Assembly: GCA_009922615.1 (NCBI GenBank)
Contig: RFVF01000036.1
Coordinates: 1-44,952, forward strand
Direction of reading: 5' to 3'
DNA from: Pseudomonadota bacterium
Lineage (GTDB): Bacteria > Verrucomicrobiota > Verrucomicrobiia > Limisphaerales > SXTU01
Length of the DNA: 44,952 nt
Positions 24,800-33,096 of this stretch are shown piece after piece (position 1 is the first letter of the stretch; every line of letters starts with the position of its first letter). The translations under genes and the position numbers were made by a program. Under the pieces are notes generated by a model that had not been told where the DNA came from, made no database searches, and saw nothing but the letters and a program-made list of their open reading frames with translations.

Positions 24800-26035
24800 A
24801 TGCCTTCCTCATCTCCTGACTGGTCCGCCCTCCGCGCTGACTTCCCCATTCTGGACCAACAAGTCCACGGCCACCCGCTCGTTTACTTCGACAACGCCGC
24901 GACTTCGCAGAAGCCGCGCGCGGTCGTGGACGCCCTCGTGCGCTACTACGAGCGCGACAACGCCAATGTCCACCGTGGCATCCACGAGTTGAGCAACCGC
25001 TCCACCAACGCCTTCGAGGCGGCGCGCGAGCGGACGCGGAAGTTCCTCAACGCCTGCAGCACGGAGGAAATTATCTTCACGCGCGGCACCACCGAGGGCA
25101 TCAACCTCATCGCCAACGCGTGGGGCGGGAAGTTCATCAAGGCCGGCGACGTCATCCTGCTCACCGAGATGGAGCACCACAGCAACATCGTCCCGTGGCA
25201 GATGCTCGCCGAGCGCACCGGCGCGAAGCTCCGCTACGTGCCCATCACCGGCGACGAGGGCTTGCTGGACCTCGACAAACTCGACTCCCTGCTCACGCCC
25301 GAGGTGAAGCTCTTCGCGATGGTCCACATCTCGAACGCCCTCGGCACGCTCAACCCCGTCGCCGACCTCTGCGCCCGCGCGCGGCGGCTAGGCATCACGA
25401 CGCTCGTGGACGGCGCGCAAAGCGCGGGCCACATGATGGTGGACGTGCAGGCCATCGGCTGCGACTTCTACGCCTTCAGTGGCCACAAAATATGCGGCCC
25501 CACTGGCATAGGCGCGCTCTACGGGCGGAAGGAAGTCTTGGAGAACACGCCTCCGTGGCACGGCGGCGGCGAGATGATTGCTACGGTGGATTATTTCAAG
25601 AGCACTTGGAACACGCTGCCGCACAAGTTCGAGGCCGGCACACCGGACATCTCCGGCCCCATCGGACTGCACGCCGCGCTGGATTACCTCGATGCCATCG
25701 GTCGCGAGAACATCTTCCGCCACGACCTCGAAATGGCCAGCTACGCGTATCAGCGCTTGAGCGAGCTGAAAGGCGTCCGCCTGTTTGGACCCAAGGGCGA
25801 ACGCGGTGGCCTCGTGAGCTTCCTGCTCGATGACGTCCACGCGCACGACGTGGTGACCATCGCCGACCGTTACGGTGTGGCGCTGCGCGGCGGGCACCAC
25901 TGCACGCAGCCATTGATGAAAAAACTCGGCGTGCCCTCAACGGCCCGCGCGAGCTTCTACTTCTACAACACCAAGGCCGAGGTGGACCGCTTTATCGAGG
26001 TGGTGCGGGAGATCCAGAAGTTCTTCGGGACCTAA
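24800..26035 (+). CDS. sufS: Cysteine desulfurase SufS
   Basis: A class V PLP enzyme of 411 residues. Landmarks are VYFDNAATSQKP near the start, RGTTEGINLIANAWG, EMEHHSNIVPWQ, the PLP lysine in YAFSGHKICGPTGIGALYG, and the persulfide Cys in LRGGHHCTQPLMKKLGVPSTARASFYFYN. The RxGHHC context identifies the SufS/CsdA (group II) type that works with SufU. It supplies sulfur for Fe-S assembly and closes the SUF cluster. Confidence 0.97.
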   Translation: MPSSSPDWSALRADFPILDQQVHGHPLVYFDNAATSQKPRAVVDALVRYYERDNANVHRGIHELSNRSTNAFEAARERTRKFLNACSTEEIIFTRGTTEGINLIANAWGGKFIKAGDVILLTEMEHHSNIVPWQMLAERTGAKLRYVPITGDEGLLDLDKLDSLLTPEVKLFAMVHISNALGTLNPVADLCARARRLGITTLVDGAQSAGHMMVDVQAIGCDFYAFSGHKICGPTGIGALYGRKEVLENTPPWHGGGEMIATVDYFKSTWNTLPHKFEAGTPDISGPIGLHAALDYLDAIGRENIFRHDLEMASYAYQRLSELKGVRLFGPKGERGGLVSFLLDDVHAHDVVTIADRYGVALRGGHHCTQPLMKKLGVPSTARASFYFYNTKAEVDRFIEVVREIQKFFGT

Positions 26036-26111
26036 TCACTTGGAAGACGCGAACGGGCTGAAGGAGGAAATTCCGTTCCATTCTTTTCTTCTTACATCGT
26101 CAAAGAAGCCG

Positions 26112-27551
26112 ATGTCATCGCCCGTAGCCGACACCTCTCTGCACCGCCGCGCGTTTCTAGGGAGGACGGGCCTCGGCGTTGCGGCGTTGGCAACGCTGCT
26201 GGATCGCTCTGTCTTTGCTGCTGAACCCGCCAAACCCACGCATTGGAGGGGTGTAGTGAACCCGCTGCACTTAGCGCCACGCGCCAAGCGCATCATCTGG
26301 CTCTACATGGCGGGCGGGCCATCGCATCTGGAGACGTTCGATTACAAACCACAGCTCGCGAAACTCCACGGGCAGCCGATGCCGGAGTCGTTCACGGCCG
26401 GGCAGCAGCTCGCGCAGTTGCAGGAGCAGACGTTGAAGTGCTTCGCGCCGCAGTTCGCCTTCAAGCAGTGCGGGCAGAACGGCACGGAGATTTCGGAAAT
26501 CTTCCCGCACCTCAGCACGGTCGCGAATGAACTCACGGTCATCCGTTCGATGAAGACCGACGCCATCAATCACGACCCGGCGCACACGTTGATGAACACG
26601 GGCACGATGATTCAGGGCCGGCCCTCGATGGGTTCGTGGGTGCTCTATGGCCTGGGCAGCGAGTGCGAGGATTTGCCCGGCTTCGTGGTGCTGACCTCCA
26701 CGGAGGGCCGCAGCCCGCAGCCGATTTCCGTGCGGCAGTGGCACAGCGGGTTTCTGCCGGGACAGTTCCAAGGCGTCGCGATGCGCTCGAAGGGCGACCC
26801 TGTGCTCTACCTGAACCGCCCGCCCGGCGTCACCGCCGCACGGCAGCACGACGTGGTCGAGGCCGTGCAGTCGCTCAGTCGCGGCCAGCAGCGGCTCGAC
26901 GACGACCCCGAGCTGGCCACGCGTATCGCGCAATACGAACTGGCCTTCAAGATGCAGACGGCGGTGCCCGGCCTCGTGGACGTGACGAACGAGCCGCAGC
27001 ACATCCTCGACAGCTACGGCTGCAAGCCGGGCGATGGTTCGTTCGCGTCGAACTGCCTGCTCGCGCGCCGGCTCGCAGAGCGCGGCGTGCGCTTCATCCA
27101 GCTCTATCACCGCGACTGGGACCATCACAACGACCTGGTGAAGTTCATTCAGGGCAACGCCGCGAACGTGGACCGTGCCACCGCCGCCCTCATCAAGGAC
27201 CTCAAGCAGCGCGGGTTGCTCGACGACACGCTCATCGTCTGGGGCGGCGAGTTCGGGCGAACGCCGATGGCGCAGGTGAACAAGGGCGGTCCCGGCCGCG
27301 ACCATCACATGAAGGGCTTCTCGATGTTCCTCTGCGGCGGCGGCGTGAAGCGCGGCACAACCTACGGTGCGACGGATGAGCTGGGTTACGCAGCGGTGGA
27401 GAACATCGTGCACGTTCACGATTTGCAGGCCACGATGCTCCACCAACTCGGCATCAACCATCAGCGGCTAACGGTGAAGTTCCAAGGCCTCGACGTGCGG
27501 CTGACGGGCGTCGGCGAGGAGGGACGGGTGGTGAATGGGATTCTCTCTTAG
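26112..27551 (+). CDS. DUF1501 exported protein (sulfatase-like fold)
   Basis: The ATG at 26112 gives MSSPVADTSLHRRAFLGRTGLGVAALATLL, a Tat-like signal with RRAFLGR. The body matches DUF1501: AKRIIWLYMAGGPSHLETFDYKP, GTEISEIFPHLSTVANELTVIRSM, HDPAHTLMNTG, YHRDWDHHNDL, and WGGEFGRTPMAQ...GRDHH, whose His and Asp residues sit where alkaline-phosphatase-superfamily metals bind. In Planctomycetes and Verrucomicrobia these genes usually neighbour DUF1549/DUF1553 genes; here the nearest such gene is 12 kb away at 39532. Only 76 bases follow sufS, so readthrough is possible. Confidence 0.88.
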   Translation: MSSPVADTSLHRRAFLGRTGLGVAALATLLDRSVFAAEPAKPTHWRGVVNPLHLAPRAKRIIWLYMAGGPSHLETFDYKPQLAKLHGQPMPESFTAGQQLAQLQEQTLKCFAPQFAFKQCGQNGTEISEIFPHLSTVANELTVIRSMKTDAINHDPAHTLMNTGTMIQGRPSMGSWVLYGLGSECEDLPGFVVLTSTEGRSPQPISVRQWHSGFLPGQFQGVAMRSKGDPVLYLNRPPGVTAARQHDVVEAVQSLSRGQQRLDDDPELATRIAQYELAFKMQTAVPGLVDVTNEPQHILDSYGCKPGDGSFASNCLLARRLAERGVRFIQLYHRDWDHHNDLVKFIQGNAANVDRATAALIKDLKQRGLLDDTLIVWGGEFGRTPMAQVNKGGPGRDHHMKGFSMFLCGGGVKRGTTYGATDELGYAAVENIVHVHDLQATMLHQLGINHQRLTVKFQGLDVRLTGVGEEGRVVNGILS

Positions 27552-27604
27552 GTCAGCGCATCTTGCCTAACCTTCCGTCTAGATGGTTCCGCTTGAGCGG
27601 GAGC

Positions 27605-27660
27605 TGAGAGTTAGAAGGACAGGCGAGACGCACTATCCTACTTTGTGGCAAGGCTCGACT
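27605..27660. repeat. Intergenic repeat related to the one at 4014
   Basis: GGACAGGCGAGACG...TATCCTACTTTGTGGC.AGGCTCG shares words with the palindrome at 4014-4075 (AAGTAGGACAG, CCTACTT.GGTGGCTCG). It lies downstream of both the DUF1501 gene and the truncated NUDIX gene. The gap 27552-27677 holds no other gene that I can support. Confidence 0.4.
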
Positions 27661-27677
27661 CCTCCAGCGTCCACTCG

Positions 27678-28001
27678 TTACGAGCGTTGTCGTGCCAGTG
27701 GCAGTAAGCGGAGAAGAAACCGCCGCGATGCTGCCAGAACCGAGGCCAGAGGCTTTCGCGATCGGTATCGGGTGATGAGGCCGTTAAGGTGAAGGTCCGT
27801 GGGCGTCAGCGAGAGGCCCATTTCCTCGTGCGCCTCGCGACAAGCGCAAGCGTAGGGAGATTCTCCGATGTCGGTCTTGAGCTTGCCACCGGGTGGACTC
27901 CACCGGCCGCGATTCGGCTCGTGCGCGCGGTGCAGCAGGAGAACTTCATCCGCTGCGTTAAAGCAGTAGAGAAGCGTGGCGATTTTGTAAGGCAACGACA
28001 T
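27678..28001 (-). pseudogene. Truncated NUDIX hydrolase
   Basis: The N-terminal part reads LPYKIATLLYCFNAADEVLLLHRAHEPNRGRWSPPGGKLKTDIGESPYACACREAHEEMGL, a full NUDIX box (Gx5Ex7REUxEExGU), then TPTDLHLNGLITRY. NUDIX enzymes of this type run 150-170 residues; here the natural sequence seems to end after LITRY and is replaced by an Arg/Leu-rich tail. This points to a frameshift or a break where the repeat region begins. The NUDIX box itself is intact, so residual activity cannot be ruled out, but the fold would lack its C-terminal strands and helix. Confidence 0.6.
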
Positions 28002-28023
28002 GGTCGGACCGATGTGGGGAGGA

Positions 28024-28230
28024 TCACACTTTTAGTCGCTGATAAAGCCAGCCGAAGAGGAGGACTGGCACCTCGCCCGCAAGCGAAAGCCAAGTGCAGA
28101 GTTCACGCAACTTCTCGTGCTCTGGTTTTGCCATGACTGACAGAATTGCGAGCGCAACCAACCCCGCCACCCAACCAACGGTAGAAAACACCGCCAGCAC
28201 GAAGCAGCTCTCAGTCATTACGCGCTTCAT
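28024..28230 (-). CDS. Small two-helix membrane protein
   Basis: The 68-residue product starts MKRVMTESCFVLAVFSTVGWVAGLVALAILSVM, one long hydrophobic segment, then a charged linker KPEHEKLREL and a second hydrophobic stretch LSLAGEVPVLLFGWLYQRLKV. It lies in the minus-strand run between the PQQ-propeller gene and the NUDIX remnant with short gaps. No family is recognised. Confidence 0.5.
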   Translation of the reverse strand: MKRVMTESCFVLAVFSTVGWVAGLVALAILSVMAKPEHEKLRELCTWLSLAGEVPVLLFGWLYQRLKV

Positions 28231-28262
28231 GTCAGAGACTCCTCACGTCGTCTCCCACGGAA

Positions 28263-29603
28263 TCACTTGCCGACGCAATAGAGCTTCTGCCCGGTGCGGA
28301 TGAAAAGGTTGCCTTGCGAGATGGCGATGCTGGGGCGGAGGAACTTGTCGCCCTCATCCTTGAGGTTCGCAGTGTGCAGCAGCTTGAACTCGCTGCCACC
28401 GGCCTGCACCACGAACACGTCGCCGTCCCAGTTCATCACGTAGATTTTTCCATCGGCGGCAGTGGGCGAAGACTGGAAGGTGCTTTTGCCGAGGTCGCCG
28501 CTCCACACGACCTTGCCGGTGGCGGGATCGAGGCATTGGAGTTTCTTCTTCGTGCCGTTGAGATTGTAGAATTTGCCGTCATAGAAGAGCGGCGTCGGCA
28601 CGTCAGTGGTCACGTCACGATCGTTGATGGACGGGGCGGCGGTGGCCTCGTCTTCTTCCTTTTGAATGTGGCTCTGCCAAGCGAGCGCTTTGTTACTCAA
28701 GGTCCCGCTGCCACCAACCTTCACAGCATAGACCGGCGCGCCCTTCGGCCCGCACGCGAGCACAACGCCCGCGCCTGCCGTGGGCGACGGCACGAGCCGC
28801 CAGTGGCCAATCTTCGTCGAGTTCCACGTGCCCCAGCGCCAGAGTTCGTTGCCGCTGGCGGGGTCGTGGCCGGTGATGCAGTCGCCGCCGACGATGATGA
28901 GCTCCTTGCGACCGTTGTGCGTGAAGGGTGTTGGAGTGCTGAAGGCTTCGAGCGACTCCGCAACGGCGGCGGACGGGCGGAGATGCTTCCAGAGGTCTTT
29001 GCCGGTCATGGGGTCAATGGCGAGGAGGTAGGACTCGTTGCCCGTCGGCTTGCCGCGCCCGTTCACCGCGACGTCGCGCTGCAAGACTTGCATGTAGAGC
29101 TTGCCTTCGTGGAGTAGCGGGCTGGTGGAGAAGGTCCACTGAAAGGCGAAGGGCCCAATGTTGCGCTCCCAAAGTTTCTTGCCGCCGACCTCGAAGCCGC
29201 GGAGGTCACCGTTGCCGTAGAAGAATACGACGATCTTCCCGTCGGTCATTGGCGACGGCGAGCAGGTGTTGCTGTTCTGCCGGTCGGTGGTGGCGTTGTC
29301 GCCAACTTCCGCGCGCCAAAGTTCCTTGCCGGTCTTGCGGTCGAAGCAGAGCGCCAGCTGCTTGGAGGTCTGCGCGTCGGCCGAGCTGACAAACACCCGG
29401 TCGCCAAAGACGGCCGGTGTGGCGGCGGAGTAGCCAGGCAGGGGGGAGGACCATTTGATGTTCTCGGTCTTGCTGAAGGTGGTGGGCAGGTTCCTCTCCG
29501 GGCTGGAGCCGTTGAAGAGCGGGCCGCGCCAGTTGGACCAGTTCTCGGCGTGGAGCAAGGCGGCGGAGCAAGTGAGTGCGGTGGCGAGCAGGAGGCGATT
29601 CAT
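28263..29603 (-). CDS. Exported PQQ-like beta-propeller protein
   Basis: From ATG 29603 a signal peptide (MNRLLLATALTCSAALLHAENW) is followed by NWRGPLFNGSSPERNLPTTF and repeated propeller blades with the PQQ-repeat signature (LCFDRKTGKELWRAEVG, LLAIDPMTGKDLWKHLRPS, TGHDPASGNELWRWG, QCLDPATGKVVWSGDLG). No PQQ-contacting Cys-Cys pair or dehydrogenase motif is visible, so this is a propeller of the BamB/outer-membrane type common in Verrucomicrobia rather than a proven quinoprotein. The length is 446 residues. Confidence 0.87.
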   Translation of the reverse strand: MNRLLLATALTCSAALLHAENWSNWRGPLFNGSSPERNLPTTFSKTENIKWSSPLPGYSAATPAVFGDRVFVSSADAQTSKQLALCFDRKTGKELWRAEVGDNATTDRQNSNTCSPSPMTDGKIVVFFYGNGDLRGFEVGGKKLWERNIGPFAFQWTFSTSPLLHEGKLYMQVLQRDVAVNGRGKPTGNESYLLAIDPMTGKDLWKHLRPSAAVAESLEAFSTPTPFTHNGRKELIIVGGDCITGHDPASGNELWRWGTWNSTKIGHWRLVPSPTAGAGVVLACGPKGAPVYAVKVGGSGTLSNKALAWQSHIQKEEDEATAAPSINDRDVTTDVPTPLFYDGKFYNLNGTKKKLQCLDPATGKVVWSGDLGKSTFQSSPTAADGKIYVMNWDGDVFVVQAGGSEFKLLHTANLKDEGDKFLRPSIAISQGNLFIRTGQKLYCVGK

Positions 29604-29685
29604 ATTGTGTGCGGCGGATGATGTCGGGCGTTGGACGGAAGGCAAGCGTGGAGCCTTGAAACTGAATGGCGAACTATGACGCCGA

Positions 29686-29985
29686 TCAGACGGCCACCTT
29701 GCGCTTCCCCGCGTCGGGCTGCTGACGGTAGAAGACGGCGACGTGGCCGACGACCCAGACGAGGTGGCTGTTGGTCTTCTCGGCGAGCTGCGGCGCGAGC
29801 GTCTTTCGCTCGTCCTTGAAGGCGGCGAATTTCATTTTGACCAGTTCGTGAATACCGAGCGCCTCGTCGAGGCTCTTCACAAAGGCGTCGGTCACGCCCG
29901 CTTTGCCGAGGGCAAGCACGGGGTCGAGCTTCTGTGCAAGTCCCTTGAGTTTGCGGATGGCGGGGTTGGGGAGCGGTTCGTTCAT
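29686..29985 (-). CDS. YhbY/CRM-domain RNA-binding protein
   Basis: The 99-residue protein fits the single CRM (YhbY) domain: IRKLKGLAQKLDPVLALGKAGVTDAFVKSLDEAL gives the first helices and the GxxG-like loop (GKAG), then HELVKMKF and VWVVGHVAVFYRQ. YhbY associates with ribosomal precursors in other bacteria. The start overlaps the preceding hydrolase stop by four bases (ATGA), showing translational coupling. Confidence 0.88.
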   Translation of the reverse strand: MNEPLPNPAIRKLKGLAQKLDPVLALGKAGVTDAFVKSLDEALGIHELVKMKFAAFKDERKTLAPQLAEKTNSHLVWVVGHVAVFYRQQPDAGKRKVAV

Positions 29986-31154
29986 TTAAGTTCCTCGTGC
30001 TGCGTGCTGACGGCGACGCCGCGTGAATCAGTGACGGAAAGATAGCAGACAAGCGGACGCTCGGCCGGGAGCTTGGCGATAACGACACCATCCGCGTGTT
30101 GAGCGGGGACCGTCTGCCAGTTGCGCTTCTGCCACGGGCCAGAGTCGGCGGTGAAGTGGAACTCGGCCTTCGTCACAGAAACCGTCGCAGTCACTTTGGT
30201 GGTGACGCTCCCGCCGGAAATTCGCATCGCTTCGAGGGTCGCGAGCGGCTGGCCGCCCCTGAGATGGCTGTCCACGAACTGGTCCACTTCGCCAAAGGTC
30301 CAGATATGGCCGTGCGGCAGTTTGATTTTCACGGAGACTTTGCGCAGCCGCTCGGCGACGAGCTGGTAGCACTTTTTGTAGCTGTCCATCGGGTAGGCAA
30401 AGTCATTCGAGCCGTTGAGGAAGAGAATCGGGCAGGACACGCCGGCGAGGTAGCGCGACGGATCGTAGTAAGTCACCCAGCGATCACGCAGCTCCGGCGT
30501 CATCTTCGCGAAGCGCGGCTCCAGCCAGACGCTGTTCTCGTGGAGAAAACCACAGCCATAGACCGGCACGGCGACTTTCAACCGGTCGTCAATCCCCGCC
30601 ACGATGCAAGTGAGATAGCCGCCCCAACTGATGCCCGTGACACCGATGCGGTTCCGGTCCACCTCCGGGCGCGACGCGAGCAGTGAGTGCCCGCGCAACA
30701 CCGCCGCGACGGCGTGATACGTCCACATATCCTTCGCGTCGGCGTCAGTGAACTCGCGGAACTTCGTGCCGTCGCCTTGGTCAGGCCCGCCATCGGGCAG
30801 GCGTCCGGCGGGACCGTTGCCGGACAGGTCCATCGCCAGCGCGCAATAGCCGCGCTTGGCCCAGTGCTCGGCCCACGCGCTGAAAGCCTTTCCGCCGCCG
30901 CCATGCACCAGCACCATCGCGGGGAAAGGGCCGGCTCCTTCAGGCCGACCGTAGTAGGCGAAGACGCGCGTGGGTTTGCCATTGAACGGCTCGCCTTCGT
31001 AGTAGAGCGATTGAACGAGATTGGTGCGCTCGCCAAACTCGGCCCTGGGCGCGACTTGGAGGGCAGCGACATTCCACGGCCCGGTGTGGCGCGGAGCCGC
31101 AGTCGCCACGTGGACGAGCGCCAACAAGCAAACGAGGACGAACCGAAATTTCAT
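29982..31154 (-). CDS. Secreted alpha/beta hydrolase, acetyl xylan esterase/dienelactone hydrolase type
   Basis: A signal peptide (FVLVCLLALVHVATAAP) precedes an alpha/beta hydrolase of 390 residues. The oxyanion-type MVLVHGGGGKAFSAWAEHWAKRGYCALAMDLSGNG and nucleophile GISWGGYLTCIVAG are clear. The acid is probably in LFLNGSNDFAYPM and the His in LPHGHIWTF. The C-terminal ~90 residues (TTKVTATVSVTKAEFHFTADSGPWQKRNW) form an extra beta domain often seen in secreted esterases of this phylum. The substrate is unknown; carbohydrate ester cleavage is likely. Confidence 0.82.
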   Translation of the reverse strand: MKFRFVLVCLLALVHVATAAPRHTGPWNVAALQVAPRAEFGERTNLVQSLYYEGEPFNGKPTRVFAYYGRPEGAGPFPAMVLVHGGGGKAFSAWAEHWAKRGYCALAMDLSGNGPAGRLPDGGPDQGDGTKFREFTDADAKDMWTYHAVAAVLRGHSLLASRPEVDRNRIGVTGISWGGYLTCIVAGIDDRLKVAVPVYGCGFLHENSVWLEPRFAKMTPELRDRWVTYYDPSRYLAGVSCPILFLNGSNDFAYPMDSYKKCYQLVAERLRKVSVKIKLPHGHIWTFGEVDQFVDSHLRGGQPLATLEAMRISGGSVTTKVTATVSVTKAEFHFTADSGPWQKRNWQTVPAQHADGVVIAKLPAERPLVCYLSVTDSRGVAVSTQHEELK

Positions 31155-31227
31155 GCGCCCGCGAAGCTACGCGGCGACTCCGACAATTCGAGGAAAATAT
31201 CCAGCCACCTGCGTTTCCACCCGTGCG

Positions 31228-31746
31228 TCAGCCGAATGTCTCCGCCACGGCGGCCACGTAGGCGTCGTAGGTGAGACGCTCGTAGCAGACGAAAGAAACG
31301 AGTTTGAGCGAGTAGTTGCGCTCCAGAAATGCGCGGGTCTCCCGCACTGCGATGCGCGTGGCGCGGTCCAGCGGGAATCGATACGCGCCGGTGCTGATGG
31401 CGGGGATGGCGATTGTCGTGATGCCATGTTGTTCGGCCAGGTCGAAGATGCTGCGGTAGGTGCGGGCCAGCAGTTCATCCTCGCCAGCCGTTCCGCCCTG
31501 CCAAATCGGCCCGACGGCGTGAATCACGTGTTTGGCGGGGAGGTAGTAGCCCTTGGTGATACGCGCGCCACCCGTGGGGCAGCCGCCCAGTTTGCGACAT
31601 TCCCAAACCAGATGGGGGCCGGCCTCGCGATGGATCGCACCGTCCACGCCACCACCGCCGAGCAAAGTGGTGTTGGCCGCGTTGACAATGGCGTCCACGG
31701 CCTGCTTCGTAATGTCGCCTTGAATGACTTTGACCCGGTCCATCAT
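31228..31746 (-). CDS. Macro-domain O-acetyl-ADP-ribose deacetylase
   Basis: Starting at [15 protein letters not shown], the 172-residue protein is a stand-alone macro domain: [27 protein letters not shown] (the ADP-ribose-binding NAAN and [10 protein letters not shown]), [17 protein letters not shown] and [12 protein letters not shown]. This matches the YmdB/MacroD type, which removes O-acetyl groups from ADP-ribose or ADP-ribose from proteins. The frame extends further upstream but the added sequence is not conserved-looking, and the double ATG at 31743-31746 is the natural start. It is the first gene of the minus-strand run. Confidence 0.9.
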   Translation of the reverse strand: MMDRVKVIQGDITKQAVDAIVNAANTTLLGGGGVDGAIHREAGPHLVWECRKLGGCPTGGARITKGYYLPAKHVIHAVGPIWQGGTAGEDELLARTYRSIFDLAEQHGITTIAIPAISTGAYRFPLDRATRIAVRETRAFLERNYSLKLVSFVCYERLTYDAYVAAVAETFG

Positions 31747-31984
31747 GGCTGGTGCCCGGCCGCAGCCAGGAAACGGAACGGCGGAAAAGATGCCGCAAAG
31801 GGATTGGAGGCGACAGAAAAAACGAAGTGCCCCCGCCAGACCTTGCGGCCCGACGGGGGCAAAACGGGGGATGGGAGTGCGCCAAGCTCTCTTTCCCAGA
31901 CCGGCATTAGGCGCGCCCTCGCGGGGCTGCCGGCTTCCCGACGCTGTTCTCCACGGCAAGCGGAGTCTTCGGCCTCGCAGCAGG

Positions 31985-32625
31985 GCCGTCCAGCGGCCTT
32001 GCGGCCACTGGATTTCGAGTGAGGCTTTTCAGCTCGCTTGGGCTGGTGGTTGCGCCACCGGCCTGCGAACCAGGTCAAGACACGACTATGTTTGCGGTCC
32101 GCGTCTTAACCACTTAGCGCAGGGACAGCCACCACTTTTGACAGTGCGTTTGCCCCGTGCCACGGGTCTCGCCTCTTAACTCTCAGGTTGCGTTTGGCTC
32201 ACAGGCCAGCGGTGCCATTTGTAGCATCGCCGACATTGCGGAAGGTTTTCACGGGTCTTGCCCGGACCTCGTGTCCTTCCCGGTGCGGACGCTGGCTTTG
32301 TCCACCTTTCAGTGGCTTTGACTGACCGCCGTCTCGCGACGGCTGCCAGAGCTGCCCGCCCCGTGCTGATTCACGGTAGCAACCGGATACCCTCTGGGTA
32401 ACCGCGATTCACACCGGCCCGAAACCAGCTGGCGCTACTTGACTCAACTCGGGGCGGCTTCTAATCGCCCCTTGCTGCCAAGCTCCTCAATCGCGTGTGA
32501 CGGGCTGCGACGCCCGCCAGAGGAGCTGGTGAATTCTGCCTCCCCACGCGCACCTTGCGGCATCGCGTTTCAGAGGGGTCAGGCCAACCAGCCTGTCCTG
32601 ACCTTTCCCCAGTCACCTGGGATTA
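31985..32625 (-). ncRNA. Candidate large structured RNA of unknown class
   Basis: No credible protein is found between 31760 and 32890. Instead at least ten strong hairpins occur: 31990-32011, 32045-32059, 32153-32165, 32240-32280, 32302-32315, 32328-32343, 32451-32471, 32481-32527 (with an inner CGGGC/GCCCG), 32546-32568, 32577-32603 and 32608-32621. Read on the minus strand, five loops are GNRA tetraloops (GCAA at 31990, GAAA at 32302, GCGA at 32328, GCAA at 32546, GTGA at 32608), which points to transcription from that strand. Some short pieces recall RNase P RNA (AGTTAAGAG, CCGTGGCACGG, GGCAAAC), but the conserved CRI/CRV pair is not seen. The boundaries are approximate. Confidence 0.5.
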
Positions 32626-32889
32626 TCCTCGGAACTTCCTCGGCATTCTTTCGTCCGCCGCACCCGCTCCGGTTCTTTCAATGAACTGCGATGAGGCTAC
32701 CATGGATCGCCCACCCGACAACGAATTCATATGCACAGTTTGTTCACCGCCGCCCAGCCCCTCCCGCGTCGGGCGCATTCCTGAAAACTCAATGTTCAAT
32801 GGCGTTTTTCGTGTCTCCGCAAAACCTCCGCACACGTATCAATCGACGCCGAACCCTCATGGTGAATAAACTCCCCCCGAACCTACCCA

Positions 32890-32925
32890 GAAAAAACAAA
32901 AACGCCGCCCGTCTCCGGGCGGCGT
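32890..32925 (-). terminator. Factor-independent terminator
   Basis: On the minus strand ACGCCGCCCG-GAGA-CGGGCGGCGT forms a perfect 10-bp GC-rich stem with a GAGA tetraloop, followed by TTTTTGTTTTTT. It lies 20 bases after the stop of the small basic protein and ends that transcript. Confidence 0.93.
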
Positions 32926-32944
32926 CGTGGAAAGCACCGACGGA

Positions 32945-33052
32945 CTAGGCCTTCTTCTTGGCCGCCGCCTTCGCCTTGACCGCTGTCTTTTTGCGCTCGA
33001 TGTAACTCTTACGACGCGCCCGTTTCTGCACTTTGTTGGATTGTCTGCCCAT
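32945..33052 (-). CDS. Small highly basic protein (35 residues)
   Basis: The reading frame encodes MGRQSNKVQKRARRKSYI followed by ERKKTAVKAKAAAKKKA: about half Lys/Arg with an Ala/Lys tail. An AAAGAAG precedes the ATG, and a strong terminator follows the stop, which supports a real, single-gene transcript. Such short basic proteins in bacteria are usually ribosome- or nucleic-acid-bound; that role is an inference. It is divergent from the lipoprotein gene at 33097 with 44 bp between the starts. Confidence 0.8.
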   Translation of the reverse strand: MGRQSNKVQKRARRKSYIERKKTAVKAKAAAKKKA

Positions 33053-33096
33053 AACTTCTTTACTTTGCCGAACTGTTTTTGTTGGCTGGCGTGACT

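Noticed and set aside
31760..32080. Upstream extension of the macro-domain gene and plus-strand frames in the same region
   Set aside because: The added sequence has no family resemblance and overlaps the hairpin-rich region; the double ATG at 31743-31746 matches the start of known macro-domain proteins.
32240..32420. Cobalamin riboswitch on the minus strand (GCCACTG...GGGAAGG)
   Set aside because: The two boxes occur but are about 30 bases apart with a stable GAAA hairpin between, the other conserved boxes are not in order, and no B12-related gene follows.
31985..32625. RNase P RNA or tmRNA
   Set aside because: Short pieces (AGTTAAGAG, CCGTGGCACGG, GGCAAAC) recall RNase P, but the paired conserved ends (GAGGAAAGTCC... 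and ACAGAACCCGG) are not both found; no tRNA-like ends or tag frame for tmRNA are seen.
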